From Streptomyces massasporeus (GTDB lineage Bacteria; Actinomycetota; Actinomycetes; Streptomycetales; Streptomycetaceae): a stretch of DNA of 64,000 nucleotides. The translations under genes were made by a program, and so were the position numbers. Below are positions 28,649 to 37,454 of the stretch, one piece after another. The notes below the pieces were generated by a model, which was not told the DNA's origin, made no database searches, and saw nothing but the letters and a program-made list of their open reading frames with translations. The stretch spans positions 372,001 through 436,000 of the forward strand of contig NZ_BMSE01000005.1 of assembly GCF_014648995.1 (NCBI RefSeq), read 5' to 3'. Position 1 is the stretch's first letter; each line of letters opens with the position of its first letter.

Positions 28649-29703
28649 GAGTACCTCACCCGGGGGTCGATGGCGGCGTACACCAGGTCGACGATCAGAT
28701 TGCAGAAGACGATGAAGAACGCGGCGACCAGGGTCACGCCCATCACGATGGGCAGGTCGTTGTCCTTGATGGCCTGGACGGAGTAGGCACCGATGCCCTG
28801 GAGGGAGAACACGGTCTCGGTGAGCACCGCGGTGCCGACCAGGGTGCCGAAGTCCATGCCGAAGATGGTGACGATCGGGGTGAGCGCGGAGCGCAGGCCG
28901 TGCTTGGCCACGACCGTGGTCTCCTTGAGACCCTTGGCCCTGGCCGTTCTGATGTAGTCCTCGCTCATCGTCTCCAGCATGCCCGCCCGGGTGAGCCGGG
29001 CGTAGAGCGCGGAGAAGAGGAACGCGAGGCTGATCCAGGGCAGCATCAGGTGCCAGGCCCATTCGGCCGGGTTGTCCGTGAACGGGACGTAGTCGATGCT
29101 CTCCCAGATCGGGATCTCGTAGACGAAGAGCGCGAGCAGGATCTGGCCGGTGAAGAAGATCGGCAGCGAGACGCCGGCGAGCGCGATGAACATGGAGAAG
29201 CGGTCGATCGGCTTGCCCTTGCGCAGCGCCGAGATCACACCGGTCGTCACGCCGGTGACCAGCCAGATCACGGCCGCACCGACGGCCAGCGAGAAGGAGA
29301 CGGGGATCCGCTGCTCCAACTGCGGCCACACCTCGATGTGGCTCTTGAAGGAGTACCCGAAGCAGGGTGCGCTGCAGTGCGTCGCGTCGGGACCGAACTT
29401 GTAGTCGGCGCCCACCACGAGGCCCTTGAGGAAGTCCCAGTACTGGACGTAGAGCGGCTGGTCCAGACCCAGGTTCTGCTTGATCGCGGCAACGGATGCG
29501 GGGTTCGCGTCCTTGCCCACGTACTGGGTGGCCAACTGGTCGGCCGTCTGCCCGCCGATGCGGGGTACCAGGAAGAAGATGGCGAAGGTGACTGCGCTGA
29601 CCACCAGCAGCAACAGCACTGCGCCCATGACGCGTCGGAGGATGTACGCAGCCACAGCTGTACGGCCCCGGGTGGCCGCGGCGGGGTCGTCCGCCGCGGC
29701 CAC
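28645..29703 (-). CDS. Peptide ABC importer permease (DppB/OppB type)
   Basis: A 352-residue integral membrane protein with six predicted helices. The first lies at about 24-45 (VMGAVLLLLVVSAVTFAIFF), followed by the large external loop usual in DppB. The EAA loop reads YIRTARAKGLKETTVVAKHGLRSAL, the site that docks the ATPases. The GTG at 29703 follows GAAGG. It belongs to the five-gene operon and lies 43 bases after the binding-protein stop, then overlaps the DppD gene by four bases. Confidence 0.95.
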   Translation of the reverse strand: MAAADDPAAATRGRTAVAAYILRRVMGAVLLLLVVSAVTFAIFFLVPRIGGQTADQLATQYVGKDANPASVAAIKQNLGLDQPLYVQYWDFLKGLVVGADYKFGPDATHCSAPCFGYSFKSHIEVWPQLEQRIPVSFSLAVGAAVIWLVTGVTTGVISALRKGKPIDRFSMFIALAGVSLPIFFTGQILLALFVYEIPIWESIDYVPFTDNPAEWAWHLMLPWISLAFLFSALYARLTRAGMLETMSEDYIRTARAKGLKETTVVAKHGLRSALTPIVTIFGMDFGTLVGTAVLTETVFSLQGIGAYSVQAIKDNDLPIVMGVTLVAAFFIVFCNLIVDLVYAAIDPRVRYS

Positions 29704-29746
29704 CCGGTGCCTTCACCTGCCTTTCGAAAGGATCCGGCCTGCTGAA

Positions 29747-31495
29747 TTACTTCGAGGAGCTCATCAGCAGGTAGTCGTACATGCCGAGGTAGGCCTGCGT
29801 GACCGTGACGTTCGTCGCGGACGTCGGCCGGAGCAGCAGGTTCTTGCGGTAGACCAGCGGGACGACCGAGGCGTTGTCGAGGACCATCTTGTCGATGTCA
29901 CCCCAGGCCTTGGTGCGGGCCGCGTCGTCGGTGTTGGCGATCGCGTCCGTCAGGGCCTTGTTGATCTTCGGGTCGTCCAGCTCCATCAGGTTGTTGCCGC
30001 CCGAGGGCTTGATGGCCGCACCGTTGACGATCTGGTCGAGGAAGCCGTAGCCGGTCGGCCAGTCGGCGCCCCACGCCATCGAGAGCATGCCGAGCTTGTT
30101 GTCGTGGACGTAGCTCGGGACACCGGCGAAGTTGGAGAAGTACTTGCCGGAGGGGAACTGCTTGATCTCGATGTTGATGCCGATCTTCTTCAGCGACGCC
30201 TGGATGGCGGTCGCCGCGGCGATCTCGGCGGGACGGTCGGAACGGGCCGTCAGGATCGTGTTGAAGCCGTTGGGCTTGCCGCACGCCTTCAGGGCCGCCT
30301 TGGCCTTGGCCACGTCACCCTTGTGACCGTCGGTCGCGTAGGTGTCGAACTTGGTGTAGCCGTTCACCGACGGCGGCAGCAGCGTGGTCGCCACGTCGCC
30401 CTTGGGCGAGCCGCCCATGGCGTCGAGCACCGACTGCTTGTCGAGGCCCCACTGAACGGCCTTGCGGCAGTCGGCGTTGTCGAACGGCTTCACGTTCACG
30501 TTGAGCGCGATGTACTGCGTGGCGCCCGCGTAGGAGCTGTCCGTCTGGTTGGCGTACTTGCCGCGCAGCACCTTCGGCTGGGTCTGCGGCTGCACACCCG
30601 TGCCGGCCGCGTCAGCCGTGATCTTGTCGGAGAGCAGGTTGTTGTCGACCGTGACCGGGTTGACCTTGAACTTGATCGTGATCTTGTCCGGCAGGGCCTT
30701 GCGGATCGGGTCCGTCTTGGCGTCCCACTGCTTGTTGCGCACGAGGGTGGCGCCGCGACCCTCCTCGTAGGACTGGAACTGGTACGGGCCGGTGGACTGG
30801 ATGGCCTGGACGTACTTCGCACCGGTGTCCTTCGCCTGCGGCACGGGGGCCGTCTGCGAGAACGTCGCCAGGTAGTCGAAGTCGGCGAACGGCTGCTTCA
30901 GCTTGAAGACGATCGTCCGGTCGTCCGGCGTCTCGATGGACTTCAGGCCCTCGGCGGACTTGTCCTTGTACGGGCCCTTGTACTTGTCGCCGCCCTCCAG
31001 GTACGCCTTGAAGTACGTCGGGCCGTTGGACAGCGCCTCGGGCGCGAAGTTGGAGCGCTCGATGGCGTACTTCACGTCCTTGGACGTCACCGGGGTGCCG
31101 TCCTGGAACTTCACACCCGCACGCAGCTTGTACGTCCAGGTCTTGGCGTCCGGGCTGGACTTGCCGAGACCCTCGGCGAGGTCCGGCACGACCTCCAGGC
31201 CTTCCTTGCCCGCCGCCGGCTTGAACGTGGTGAGCGTCCGGCCGTAGAGACGGGAGAAGTTCTGCACCCAGCCGTAGTACGTGTTGCCCGGGTCGAGGGA
31301 GTCCGGCACGTCCGAGTGCTCGTACGTGGCCGTCCCTCCCTTCTTGTCCGACGCGTTGACGATCGAGTTCAGCGCGGCGTCCTTCTTGCCGTTGCCTCCC
31401 CCGTCGTTGTCGTCACCTCCGCCGCCGCACGCGGCAGCACCCAGCGACAGTGCCAGGACCGACGCAACGCCGGCGGTCACCCTTCTCGTCTTCAC
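29747..31495 (-). CDS. Peptide-binding lipoprotein (SBP_bac_5 family)
   Basis: A 582-residue extracellular solute-binding protein of family 5. The signal VKTRRVTAGVASVLALSLGA leads to AAC with lipidation cysteine near residue 23, and a G/D/N-rich linker follows. Family 5 landmarks are LRAGVKFQDGTPVTSKDVKYA near residue 125, NVKPFDNADCRKAVQWGLDK near 345, and LSMAWGADWPTGYGFLDQ near 470. It captures oligopeptides and delivers them to the permeases. I chose the GTG at 31495 because GAGGGGG sits 9 bases upstream; an earlier GTG at 31525 would overlap the preceding stop as GTGA. Confidence 0.93.
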   Translation of the reverse strand: MKTRRVTAGVASVLALSLGAAACGGGGDDNDGGGNGKKDAALNSIVNASDKKGGTATYEHSDVPDSLDPGNTYYGWVQNFSRLYGRTLTTFKPAAGKEGLEVVPDLAEGLGKSSPDAKTWTYKLRAGVKFQDGTPVTSKDVKYAIERSNFAPEALSNGPTYFKAYLEGGDKYKGPYKDKSAEGLKSIETPDDRTIVFKLKQPFADFDYLATFSQTAPVPQAKDTGAKYVQAIQSTGPYQFQSYEEGRGATLVRNKQWDAKTDPIRKALPDKITIKFKVNPVTVDNNLLSDKITADAAGTGVQPQTQPKVLRGKYANQTDSSYAGATQYIALNVNVKPFDNADCRKAVQWGLDKQSVLDAMGGSPKGDVATTLLPPSVNGYTKFDTYATDGHKGDVAKAKAALKACGKPNGFNTILTARSDRPAEIAAATAIQASLKKIGINIEIKQFPSGKYFSNFAGVPSYVHDNKLGMLSMAWGADWPTGYGFLDQIVNGAAIKPSGGNNLMELDDPKINKALTDAIANTDDAARTKAWGDIDKMVLDNASVVPLVYRKNLLLRPTSATNVTVTQAYLGMYDYLLMSSSK

Positions 31496-31521
31496 CTGAG
31501 GAAGCCCCCTCATTCGATGGA

Positions 31522-32520
31522 TCACTTGCTGCGAGGGTCGAGGGCGTCACGCAGCCCGTCACCCAGCAGGTTGAAGGCCAGGACGGTGATGAAGATCGCC
31601 AGTCCGGGCACGAACATGTACTGCGGATCAGCCGTGTAGAGATCCACAGCGTTGCTGAGCATGCCGCCCCAGGAAGCCTGCGGCGGAGCGATACCGACGC
31701 CGAGGAAGCTCAGCGCGGCCTCGAACAGGATGTTCGTCGGGATGATCAGCGTCGAGTAGACGAGGATCGGCGCGACGAGGTTCGGGAGCAGTTCCCGGAA
31801 CAGGACGTACGGGCCGCGTGCCCCGAGGCTCGTGGCGGCCTCGATGAACTCCCGCTTGCGCAGGGTCATCGTCTGGGCGCGCACGATGCGGCCGATGTAC
31901 GGCCAGCTGAAGAAGCCGATCACGAAGATCAGCACACTGATGCGCAGGGACAGGCCTTCGAGGCCGAAGAATCCGTCCTGCACGGAGGCGGAGATCGAGA
32001 TCGCGAACAGCAGCAGGGGGAAGGCCAGGAACGTGTCCATGAGCCTGCTGATCACGCTGTCGATCCAGCCGCCGTAGTAGCCGGCGACGACACCGAGCAC
32101 GGTGCCGATGCACACGGACAGCAGCGTGGCGCCGCCCGCGACCAGGAGGGAGACCCAGGAGCCGTCGATGATGCGGGCGAGCATGTCACGGCCGTACTGG
32201 GGGTCCACGCCGAGCGGGTGGTCCCAACTCATTCCTCCCCAGCCGCCCTTGGGGGCGAGCAGCGCCGGGTCGATGAGGTCCTGGTTGAACTTGTTGGGAT
32301 CGAGGTTGAAGATCCACTGGATCGGCTTGGAGAACACCGCCATCAGCACGAGCAGGATGACGATGACGCCTCCCGCCATCGCCACCTTGTCCCGCTTGAA
32401 GCGCATCCAGGCGATCTGGGTGAGCGAGCGCCCCTCGATCTGGCTCTTCTTGACCCCGGAGAGCACGGCCTCGGGCTGTGCTCCGGCTTCCGCCCCGGTG
32501 GTCTCGATGGGTGCGGTCAC
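31522..32520 (-). CDS. Peptide ABC importer permease (DppC/OppC type), first gene of the operon
   Basis: A 332-residue permease. A cytoplasmic N-terminus (VTAPIETTG...SQIEGRSLTQIAWMRFKRDKVA) is followed by helix 1 (MAGGVIVILLVLMAVFS), a periplasmic-side loop with DHPLGVDPQYGRDMLARIIDG typical of DppC, and five more helices. The EAA loop reads FIEAATSLGARGPYVLFRELLPNL. The GTG at 32520 follows GAGGGG by 11 bases. It heads the operon permease-binding protein-permease-ATPase-ATPase, an order in which the binding protein is not first. The substrate cannot be specified from sequence. Confidence 0.94.
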   Translation of the reverse strand: MTAPIETTGAEAGAQPEAVLSGVKKSQIEGRSLTQIAWMRFKRDKVAMAGGVIVILLVLMAVFSKPIQWIFNLDPNKFNQDLIDPALLAPKGGWGGMSWDHPLGVDPQYGRDMLARIIDGSWVSLLVAGGATLLSVCIGTVLGVVAGYYGGWIDSVISRLMDTFLAFPLLLFAISISASVQDGFFGLEGLSLRISVLIFVIGFFSWPYIGRIVRAQTMTLRKREFIEAATSLGARGPYVLFRELLPNLVAPILVYSTLIIPTNILFEAALSFLGVGIAPPQASWGGMLSNAVDLYTADPQYMFVPGLAIFITVLAFNLLGDGLRDALDPRSK

Positions 32521-32587
32521 GGTGCGATTGACCCCTCTCGGGCCGGCGATCGCCGAGCCCCTGGCTGCCGCTGTAGCGGTTTTGTTT

Positions 32588-32720
32588 GTCTCGTACACAA
32601 GACCGACCCGGCCCGTGTCTTGCGGGGAGTCTTCAACGCTTTGGCGATCTGTTGCCAGACTTGGCGATGAAAGGATGCGTAAACGTGATGCTGTCTGGGG
32701 GGTTCCGTTATCCGGACAGC
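32588..32720. promoter_or_regulatory. Leader/promoter region of the peptide importer operon
   Basis: The 344 bases between the SseB-like gene and the operon (32521-32864) hold no gene that I can see. They do hold three ordered elements. A 16-base imperfect palindrome, GTCTCGTACACAAGAC, is at 32588-32603. A direct repeat of TTGGCGAT is at 32641 and 32661 (20-base spacing). A hairpin has arms GCTGTCTGG (32690-32698) and CCGGACAGC (32712-32720). I infer an operon promoter with regulator sites; exact -10 and -35 boxes are not clear. Confidence 0.45.
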
Positions 32721-32864
32721 GGGTAGCGGGGGTCGGACACACCAGGACAGGGGCATTTTAGGACATCCTGGCGGTTTTCGCCCCTATCTACGCGCGGAGA
32801 GCTGAGCGGTTGTCGCGTTCGAGGGGTGGTGCGAGAGGGGCCCAGGGGGGCGACTTCGAGCCGG

Positions 32865-33665
32865 TCAGTACCGGCCCTGCGCGGGAGGGTATCCGTAGCC
32901 GGAGACCGGGGCCTGGACGGGGGCGGTGGCGTGGGCCTCGCGGTCGTAGAACGGGCGGGCCTTCGCACGCAGCCACATGGCCACCGGGTCGTGTTCGTCG
33001 GACATGGCGACGGTCGACACGGGAAGCCCGTCCGGCACGGCGCCGAGGGACTGCTGCATCATCGCGCGCACGGAGTCCACGGCCGGCGGCGAGGTGTCGT
33101 ACACATCCAGTCCGATGGCGAGGTACGGCGCCCCGAGGGCGGGCTGCACCCAGGCCCGGCGCAGCGAGCGGACGGCGGGGGTGCGGTGGGCGTTCTGCGC
33201 GAGCAGGGCGTAGAACTGCGGGATCTCGATGGCGGGTTCGGACAGCCGCAGGGGGCCGGCGGGCTGGCGGTCCAGGCCCGTGGCGATTCTGCGCAGGTCG
33301 AGCCAGGGGATGCCGACGCCGCCGCCGGGGGCGTGCGGGTTGAGCCAGAGGCCGTAGTGGTCGGGGTAGAGGGCGCGGGCGACGTCGACTCCGTCGACCA
33401 CCTCGTAGGAGCGGTTCCAGCCGCTGGCGGAGAGCTCCTGCGCGGAGGTCACGCAAGGGGCGTAGCCGCAGCCGTCGACGTCCATGTTTCCGTACTGGGC
33501 GTCGAGGGAGCCGGCCTGCCCGTGCCACAGGAGCATCCAGATCTGGCCGCTGTGCGGGGTCGCGAGCGCGCGCAGGAGTGCCTCGTAGGCGTCGTAACGC
33601 CCGGGCGTGACCTGGCGCAGCATGTGCTCGACCTGTCCGGCCGCGGCCGTGCCGCTCGCGCTCAC
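32865..33665 (-). CDS. SseB-family protein 1
   Basis: A 266-residue soluble protein related to enhanced serine sensitivity protein SseB. The N-terminal domain includes DAYEALLRALATPHSGQIWMLLWHG and a VTSAQELSASGW core. The C-terminal SseB domain has LRRAWVQPALGAPYLAIGLDV. The very end is a proline- and tyrosine-rich tail (SGYGYPPAQGRY). The function is unknown; in E. coli SseB affects serine sensitivity. I chose the GTG at 33665 because AAGGGGC lies 7 bases upstream. A paralogue lies 136 bases upstream on the same strand. Confidence 0.82.
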   Translation of the reverse strand: MSASGTAAAGQVEHMLRQVTPGRYDAYEALLRALATPHSGQIWMLLWHGQAGSLDAQYGNMDVDGCGYAPCVTSAQELSASGWNRSYEVVDGVDVARALYPDHYGLWLNPHAPGGGVGIPWLDLRRIATGLDRQPAGPLRLSEPAIEIPQFYALLAQNAHRTPAVRSLRRAWVQPALGAPYLAIGLDVYDTSPPAVDSVRAMMQQSLGAVPDGLPVSTVAMSDEHDPVAMWLRAKARPFYDREAHATAPVQAPVSGYGYPPAQGRY

Positions 33666-33743
33666 CTTTACCGCCCCTTCGTACAACGCCTCGACGGTGC
33701 CCTAGCTTAAGCCCGCGCGAGAGGTCGGAGCCTGGGGTCGTAT

Positions 33744-33793
33744 CGCGGCCGCGGGTCGTGGGTGGTTCTCGCGCAGTTCCCCGCGCCCCTGGG
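33744..33793. repeat. Copy of a dispersed Streptomyces intergenic repeat
   Basis: The stretch with CGCGCAGTTCCCCGCGCCCC resembles a repeat that I recall from many Streptomyces intergenic regions. On the reverse strand it reads AGGGGCGCGGGG followed by AACTGCGCGAG. The same core, AGGGGCGCGGGGCTG, occurs at 60288 inside an ABC transporter gene. Here it lies between the two SseB-family genes and could act as a transcription stop. No coding role. Confidence 0.6.
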
Positions 33794-33801
33794 GTACTGG
33801 C

Positions 33802-34590
33802 CTACCGCTGGAAAAAGGGCCGGACCCGGTCCCGCATCCAGTTGCCCACCGGGTCCTCCGCCACGTCCAGCAGGACGAGGTTGACCGGCCAGGGGGCCGG
33901 GACCGCGGTGACGGCCCGGGTGAGGGCGTCCAGAGGGAGGGCGCGCAGGTCGCCTTCCCACTGGGAGAGTTCGACGCCGACGAACATCACCGGGTCGGCG
34001 GTCTCGATCGCGGCGAGGCAGCGGCGGGCGGTGACGACGACGCCGGTCGCCTCGAACTCGGCGGAGGCGGCGGCGAGGAAGTCCACCGGGTCGTCCTGCC
34101 AGTCGGGCTCGAAGAGGCGGACCCGGCCGCCGCTCGCGGGACCGTCCAGCGGCGTCCGGCCGGCCCGGCACAGCTCGGCCACGGCGGGCGGCGGGAGCGG
34201 GATGCCCACCACACCGCCCGGGTTGACGGCTATGCCGGCGTGCGGGGGCAGGCCGCGGGCGAACTCCACGGCGGGCGCGATGGTGTACGACATGTGGGAG
34301 CCGACGACCTGGTGGAACTGCTCCTCGGAGCTGAACACCGGCACGAACGCCTGGCCGTCGATCTCGATGCCGGGCAGGTCGAGGGGGCCGCTGTGCGGGC
34401 CGCCGCCGCTGGGCAGCGGGATCCACACGAAGCTCCGGCCGAGCACCTCGACGATCCGCCCGCCGGCCGCCGGTCCGGCGCCGAGGGAGGCCGAGAGCAC
34501 CTCCTCCAGCTCGTTGCCGGGCCAACCGCCGTGCGGGTGGGTCTGCGTCTGCGCCGGAAAGTCCGCGGAGAAGTCCGCCGGGATGTCCAT
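33802..34590 (-). CDS. SseB-family protein 2
   Basis: A 262-residue protein. The N-terminal SseB domain (about 20-140) has LGRSFVWIPLPSGGG and PVFSSEEQFHQVVG; the latter matches the SseB signature. The C-terminal half (about 150-260) has AFEATGVVVTARRCLA-like strands. It ends GNWMRDRVRPFFQR, and the other SseB-family protein ends its core in the related MWLRAKARPFYDR, which shows the two are paralogues. The ATG at 34590 follows CAGGCGG. Function unknown. Confidence 0.85.
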   Translation of the reverse strand: MDIPADFSADFPAQTQTHPHGGWPGNELEEVLSASLGAGPAAGGRIVEVLGRSFVWIPLPSGGGPHSGPLDLPGIEIDGQAFVPVFSSEEQFHQVVGSHMSYTIAPAVEFARGLPPHAGIAVNPGGVVGIPLPPPAVAELCRAGRTPLDGPASGGRVRLFEPDWQDDPVDFLAAASAEFEATGVVVTARRCLAAIETADPVMFVGVELSQWEGDLRALPLDALTRAVTAVPAPWPVNLVLLDVAEDPVGNWMRDRVRPFFQR

Positions 34591-34692
34591 CTGCCTACCG
34601 CCTGCCTGGAACCACTGCTGTGGCTCAAAAGGCTAACGGCTGACGGGACGCCGGGGGCATCGGGAACAGGACCGGTGTACGACGGCGCGGGC

Positions 34693-35361
34693 TCAGCCCG
34701 TGAAGCCGATTCTGTGCAGGGTGTTCGCCGTGTCCCGGTCGGCGAGGACGGCCGAGCCGCAGCCGGCGGGGAGGTCGCCGCGCTCCACCGCGCGCAGGAG
34801 ACGGTTGCCGGCCACGCGGTGGCGCAGGAACGCGTAGCGCGAGACGCCGCGGCCGCGATCGCGCTGACCGGCCAGGGCCTGCTCGGGGGTGACGTCGAGG
34901 AGGAGCAGGTGGAGCGTGCCGCCCCGGCGGCGGGCCTCGCGGGCGAGCCAGCGGCGGACCCAGGCCTGGGTGCCGCAGTCGTGCACGACGACGCCCTCCC
35001 CGGTGCGCAGGGCGCGGCGCAGCCCGGCGTAGTGGGAGAGGCGGACGAGCGGGCGGTAGAGCGCGTACGGCAGGGCGCGCGGCATGCGGCGCTCCCAGCG
35101 GTCGCGGGTGTCCTGGGAGTCGATGCGCCGGCCCGGCACGGCGCGCCGCATCAGCGTCGACTTGCCGCTGCCGGGCAGGCCCGTGACCACGACGAGGTCG
35201 CGGGGGCCGAACAGCAGCGCGTGCGGGCCGCCCCCGGGGCGGTCGCGCAGGTCGCGGACGACCGGCGCCGGCGCCGGGGCGCGGACCGCCCGGACCGGAG
35301 CGGCGGCCGGCTGCTCGGGCAGCGCGATGCCCGTCGTCGCGTACGCGGTGGTCCTGTTCAC
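34693..35361 (-). CDS. P-loop ATP-binding protein (kinase-like AAA)
   Basis: A 222-residue protein. Walker A GLPGSGKSTLMRR is near residue 60 after the strand DLVVVTG. R/D-rich segments (DSQDTRDRWERR) and VVVHDCGTQAWVRRWLA act as a zeta-toxin or nucleotide-kinase-like core. TLHLLLLDVTPEQALAGQRDRGR near 150 is the LID-like arginine region. It probably phosphorylates or binds a small molecule; the substrate is unknown. The GTG at 35361 was chosen over an ATG at 35400 because GGGGAGG precedes it by 9 bases. It is divergent from the gcv operon. Confidence 0.8.
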   Translation of the reverse strand: MNRTTAYATTGIALPEQPAAAPVRAVRAPAPAPVVRDLRDRPGGGPHALLFGPRDLVVVTGLPGSGKSTLMRRAVPGRRIDSQDTRDRWERRMPRALPYALYRPLVRLSHYAGLRRALRTGEGVVVHDCGTQAWVRRWLAREARRRGGTLHLLLLDVTPEQALAGQRDRGRGVSRYAFLRHRVAGNRLLRAVERGDLPAGCGSAVLADRDTANTLHRIGFTG

Positions 35362-35590
35362 CGTGATCGTCCTCCCCTGGGGCCAGGTACGGAGTCCCAT
35401 CCCCGCCGAGTGTAAAGAGAAGGTAATGCGGCAGGCCTCTCATTTACGTTCTCGTCCTGCAACAGGGCTGCTACAGGTCGCTGTGCCCGGCGCGGCGGGA
35501 CTCGTGCACTCCCTGTGAAAGGTCCCCCTGCCGCGCCGGAAGGATGCGTGCAATGATGTGCGCGCCAACTGCATACCGGCCGTTTGAATC

Positions 35591-35803
35591 CGCGCGGGAG
35601 AGTCCCCAGCACCGCAAGAGCTGGGGCGCCGAAGGAGCAAGTCCCTCCCTTGAATCTCTCAGGCCCCGTTACCGCGCGGGCGAGGCACATCTGAAAAGCG
35701 GGCCGCCCCCTGTCCTCGACGGGGATGCGGCTCCACCCAAGGTGCAAGCCATGGACCCGTGCGGTCATGGCGAACCTCTCAGGTTCCGATGACAGATGGG
35801 GAG
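35591..35803 (+). promoter_or_regulatory. Tandem glycine riboswitch upstream of gcvT
   Basis: Two glycine aptamers lie in series. Aptamer 1 (about 35591-35700) shows the conserved GGGAGAG, GCGCCGAAGGAGCAA, TCTCTCAGGC, ACCGCGCG and CTGAAAAG elements. Aptamer 2 (about 35706-35803) has CCCTGTC pairing with GACAGATGGGG, CCAAGGTGCAAGCC, and AACCTCTCAGGTTCCGATGACAG. Tandem aptamers bind glycine and in known cases turn on gcv genes when glycine is plentiful. The ribosome site GGAG is at about 35830. I cannot fix the switch mechanism by eye. Confidence 0.93.
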
Positions 35804-35843
35804 GAACGCCCTCGCCCGTCATGCCCCTTGGAGACGACCGACC

Positions 35844-36965
35844 GTGAGCAGTACAGGAGAACTCCGTCACACCGCGCTCGATGCCCTGCATCGTGTCCTC
35901 GGTGCGACGATGACCGACTTCGCCGGCTGGGACATGCCCCTGCGCTACGGCTCCGAGCGCGACGAGCACATCGCCGTGCGCACGAAGGCCGGCCTCTTCG
36001 ACCTCTCCCACATGGGCGAGATCACCGTCACCGGGCCGCAGGCCGCTGCCCTGCTGGACTTCGCCCTGGTGGGCAACATCGGCGGCGTGAAGCCGGGCCG
36101 GGCCCGCTACACCATGATCTGCCGGGCCGACGGCGGCATCCTGGACGACCTGATCGTCTACCGGCTGGGCGAGACCGAGTACATGGTCGTCGCCAACGCC
36201 TCCAACGCCCAGGTGGTGCTGGACGCGCTGACCGAGCGCGCCGCGGGCTTCGACGCCGAGGTGCGCGACGACCGGGACGCCTACGCGCTGCTCGCCGTAC
36301 AGGGTCCCGAGTCCCCCGGGATCCTGAAGTCCCTGACCGACGCCGACCTCGACGGCCTGAAGTACTACGCCGGGCTGCCCGGCACGGTCGCGGGCGTCCC
36401 GGCCCTGATCGCCCGGACCGGCTACACCGGCGAGGACGGCTTCGAGCTCTTCGTGAAGCCCGAGCACGCCGTCGAGCTGTGGCAGGCCCTGACCAAGGCC
36501 GGCGAGGGCGTCGGCCTCGTCCCGTGCGGGCTGTCCTGCCGCGACACGCTGCGCCTGGAGGCGGGCATGCCGCTGTACGGGCACGAGCTGACGACCTCCC
36601 TCACGCCCTTCGACGCCGGGCTCGGCCGGGTGGTGAAGTTCGAGAAGGAGGGCGACTTCGTAGGCCGCGAGGCCCTGCGCGAGGCCGCCGCCCGCGCCGA
36701 GCAGAACCCGCCGCGCGTCCTGGTCGGCCTGATCGCCGAGGGCCGCCGGGTCCCGCGCGCCGGGTACGCCGTCGTCGCCGGCGGCGAGGTGATCGGCGAG
36801 GTCACCTCCGGCGCCCCCTCCCCCACCCTCGGCAAGCCGATCGCGATCGCGTACGTCGACCCCGCGCACGCCGCGCCCGGCACGAGCGGCGTGGGTGTGG
36901 ACATCCGGGGCAGTCACGAGCCGTACGAGGTCGTGGCGCTGCCGTTCTACAAGCGCCAGAAGTAG
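35844..36965 (+). CDS. gcvT: Glycine cleavage system T protein (aminomethyltransferase)
   Basis: A 373-residue T protein. It moves the methylene group from the H protein's aminomethyl-lipoate to tetrahydrofolate and frees ammonia. Landmarks are [20 protein letters not shown] near residue 20, [14 protein letters not shown] near 50, [12 protein letters not shown] near 193, and [16 protein letters not shown] with the catalytic-site aspartate near 238. The GTG at 35844 was chosen because GGAG lies upstream and the extra frame runs into the riboswitch. Control is by the tandem glycine riboswitch. Confidence 0.97.
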   Translation: MSSTGELRHTALDALHRVLGATMTDFAGWDMPLRYGSERDEHIAVRTKAGLFDLSHMGEITVTGPQAAALLDFALVGNIGGVKPGRARYTMICRADGGILDDLIVYRLGETEYMVVANASNAQVVLDALTERAAGFDAEVRDDRDAYALLAVQGPESPGILKSLTDADLDGLKYYAGLPGTVAGVPALIARTGYTGEDGFELFVKPEHAVELWQALTKAGEGVGLVPCGLSCRDTLRLEAGMPLYGHELTTSLTPFDAGLGRVVKFEKEGDFVGREALREAAARAEQNPPRVLVGLIAEGRRVPRAGYAVVAGGEVIGEVTSGAPSPTLGKPIAIAYVDPAHAAPGTSGVGVDIRGSHEPYEVVALPFYKRQK

Positions 36966-37068
36966 ACACTGGCCGAAGGGCCGCGGCAGCGACCCCGTGC
37001 CCGTCGTCCCAGCTCACCAGCAGTCCCCCCTTCCACAGCACTCCCGCGCGTACAGGAGAATCCAGGCC

Positions 37069-37446
37069 ATGAGCAACCCCAAAGAGCTGCGCTACAGCAA
37101 GGAGCACGAGTGGCTGTCGGCCGCCGAGGACGGCGTGTCGACGGTCGGCATCACGGAGCACGCGGCCAACGCGCTCGGCGATGTCGTGTTCGTCCAGCTT
37201 CCCGAGGTGGGTGACTCCGTGTCCGCCGGCGAGACCTGCGGCGAGCTGGAGTCGACCAAGTCGGTGTCCGACCTGTACTCCCCCGTCTCCGGTGAGATCA
37301 CCGAGGTCAACGAGGACGTCGTGAACGACCCGGCGCTGGTGAACTCGGCCCCCTTCGAGGGCGGCTGGCTGTTCAAGGTGCGGGTCACGGACGAGCCGGG
37401 CGACCTGCTCTCCGCCGACGAGTACACCGCGTTCTCCGCGGGCTGA
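37069..37446 (+). CDS. gcvH: Glycine cleavage system H protein
   Basis: A 125-residue lipoyl protein that shuttles the aminomethyl group among the P, T and L proteins. The lipoyl lysine is K64 in [36 protein letters not shown] is the usual strand pattern. The ATG at 37069 follows AGGAGAATCC. It is the second gene of the gcvT-gcvH-glyA-sdaA unit, about 103 bases past gcvT and 8 bases before glyA. The P protein is not in this window. Confidence 0.97.
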   Translation: MSNPKELRYSKEHEWLSAAEDGVSTVGITEHAANALGDVVFVQLPEVGDSVSAGETCGELESTKSVSDLYSPVSGEITEVNEDVVNDPALVNSAPFEGGWLFKVRVTDEPGDLLSADEYTAFSAG

Positions 37447-37454
37447 GGAGTCGT

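Noticed and set aside
26409..32520. BldK oligopeptide importer
   Set aside because: The gene order (permease, binding protein, permease, ATPase, ATPase) and the neighbours (gcv, SseB) do not match the bldK locus as I recall it. It is a separate peptide importer.
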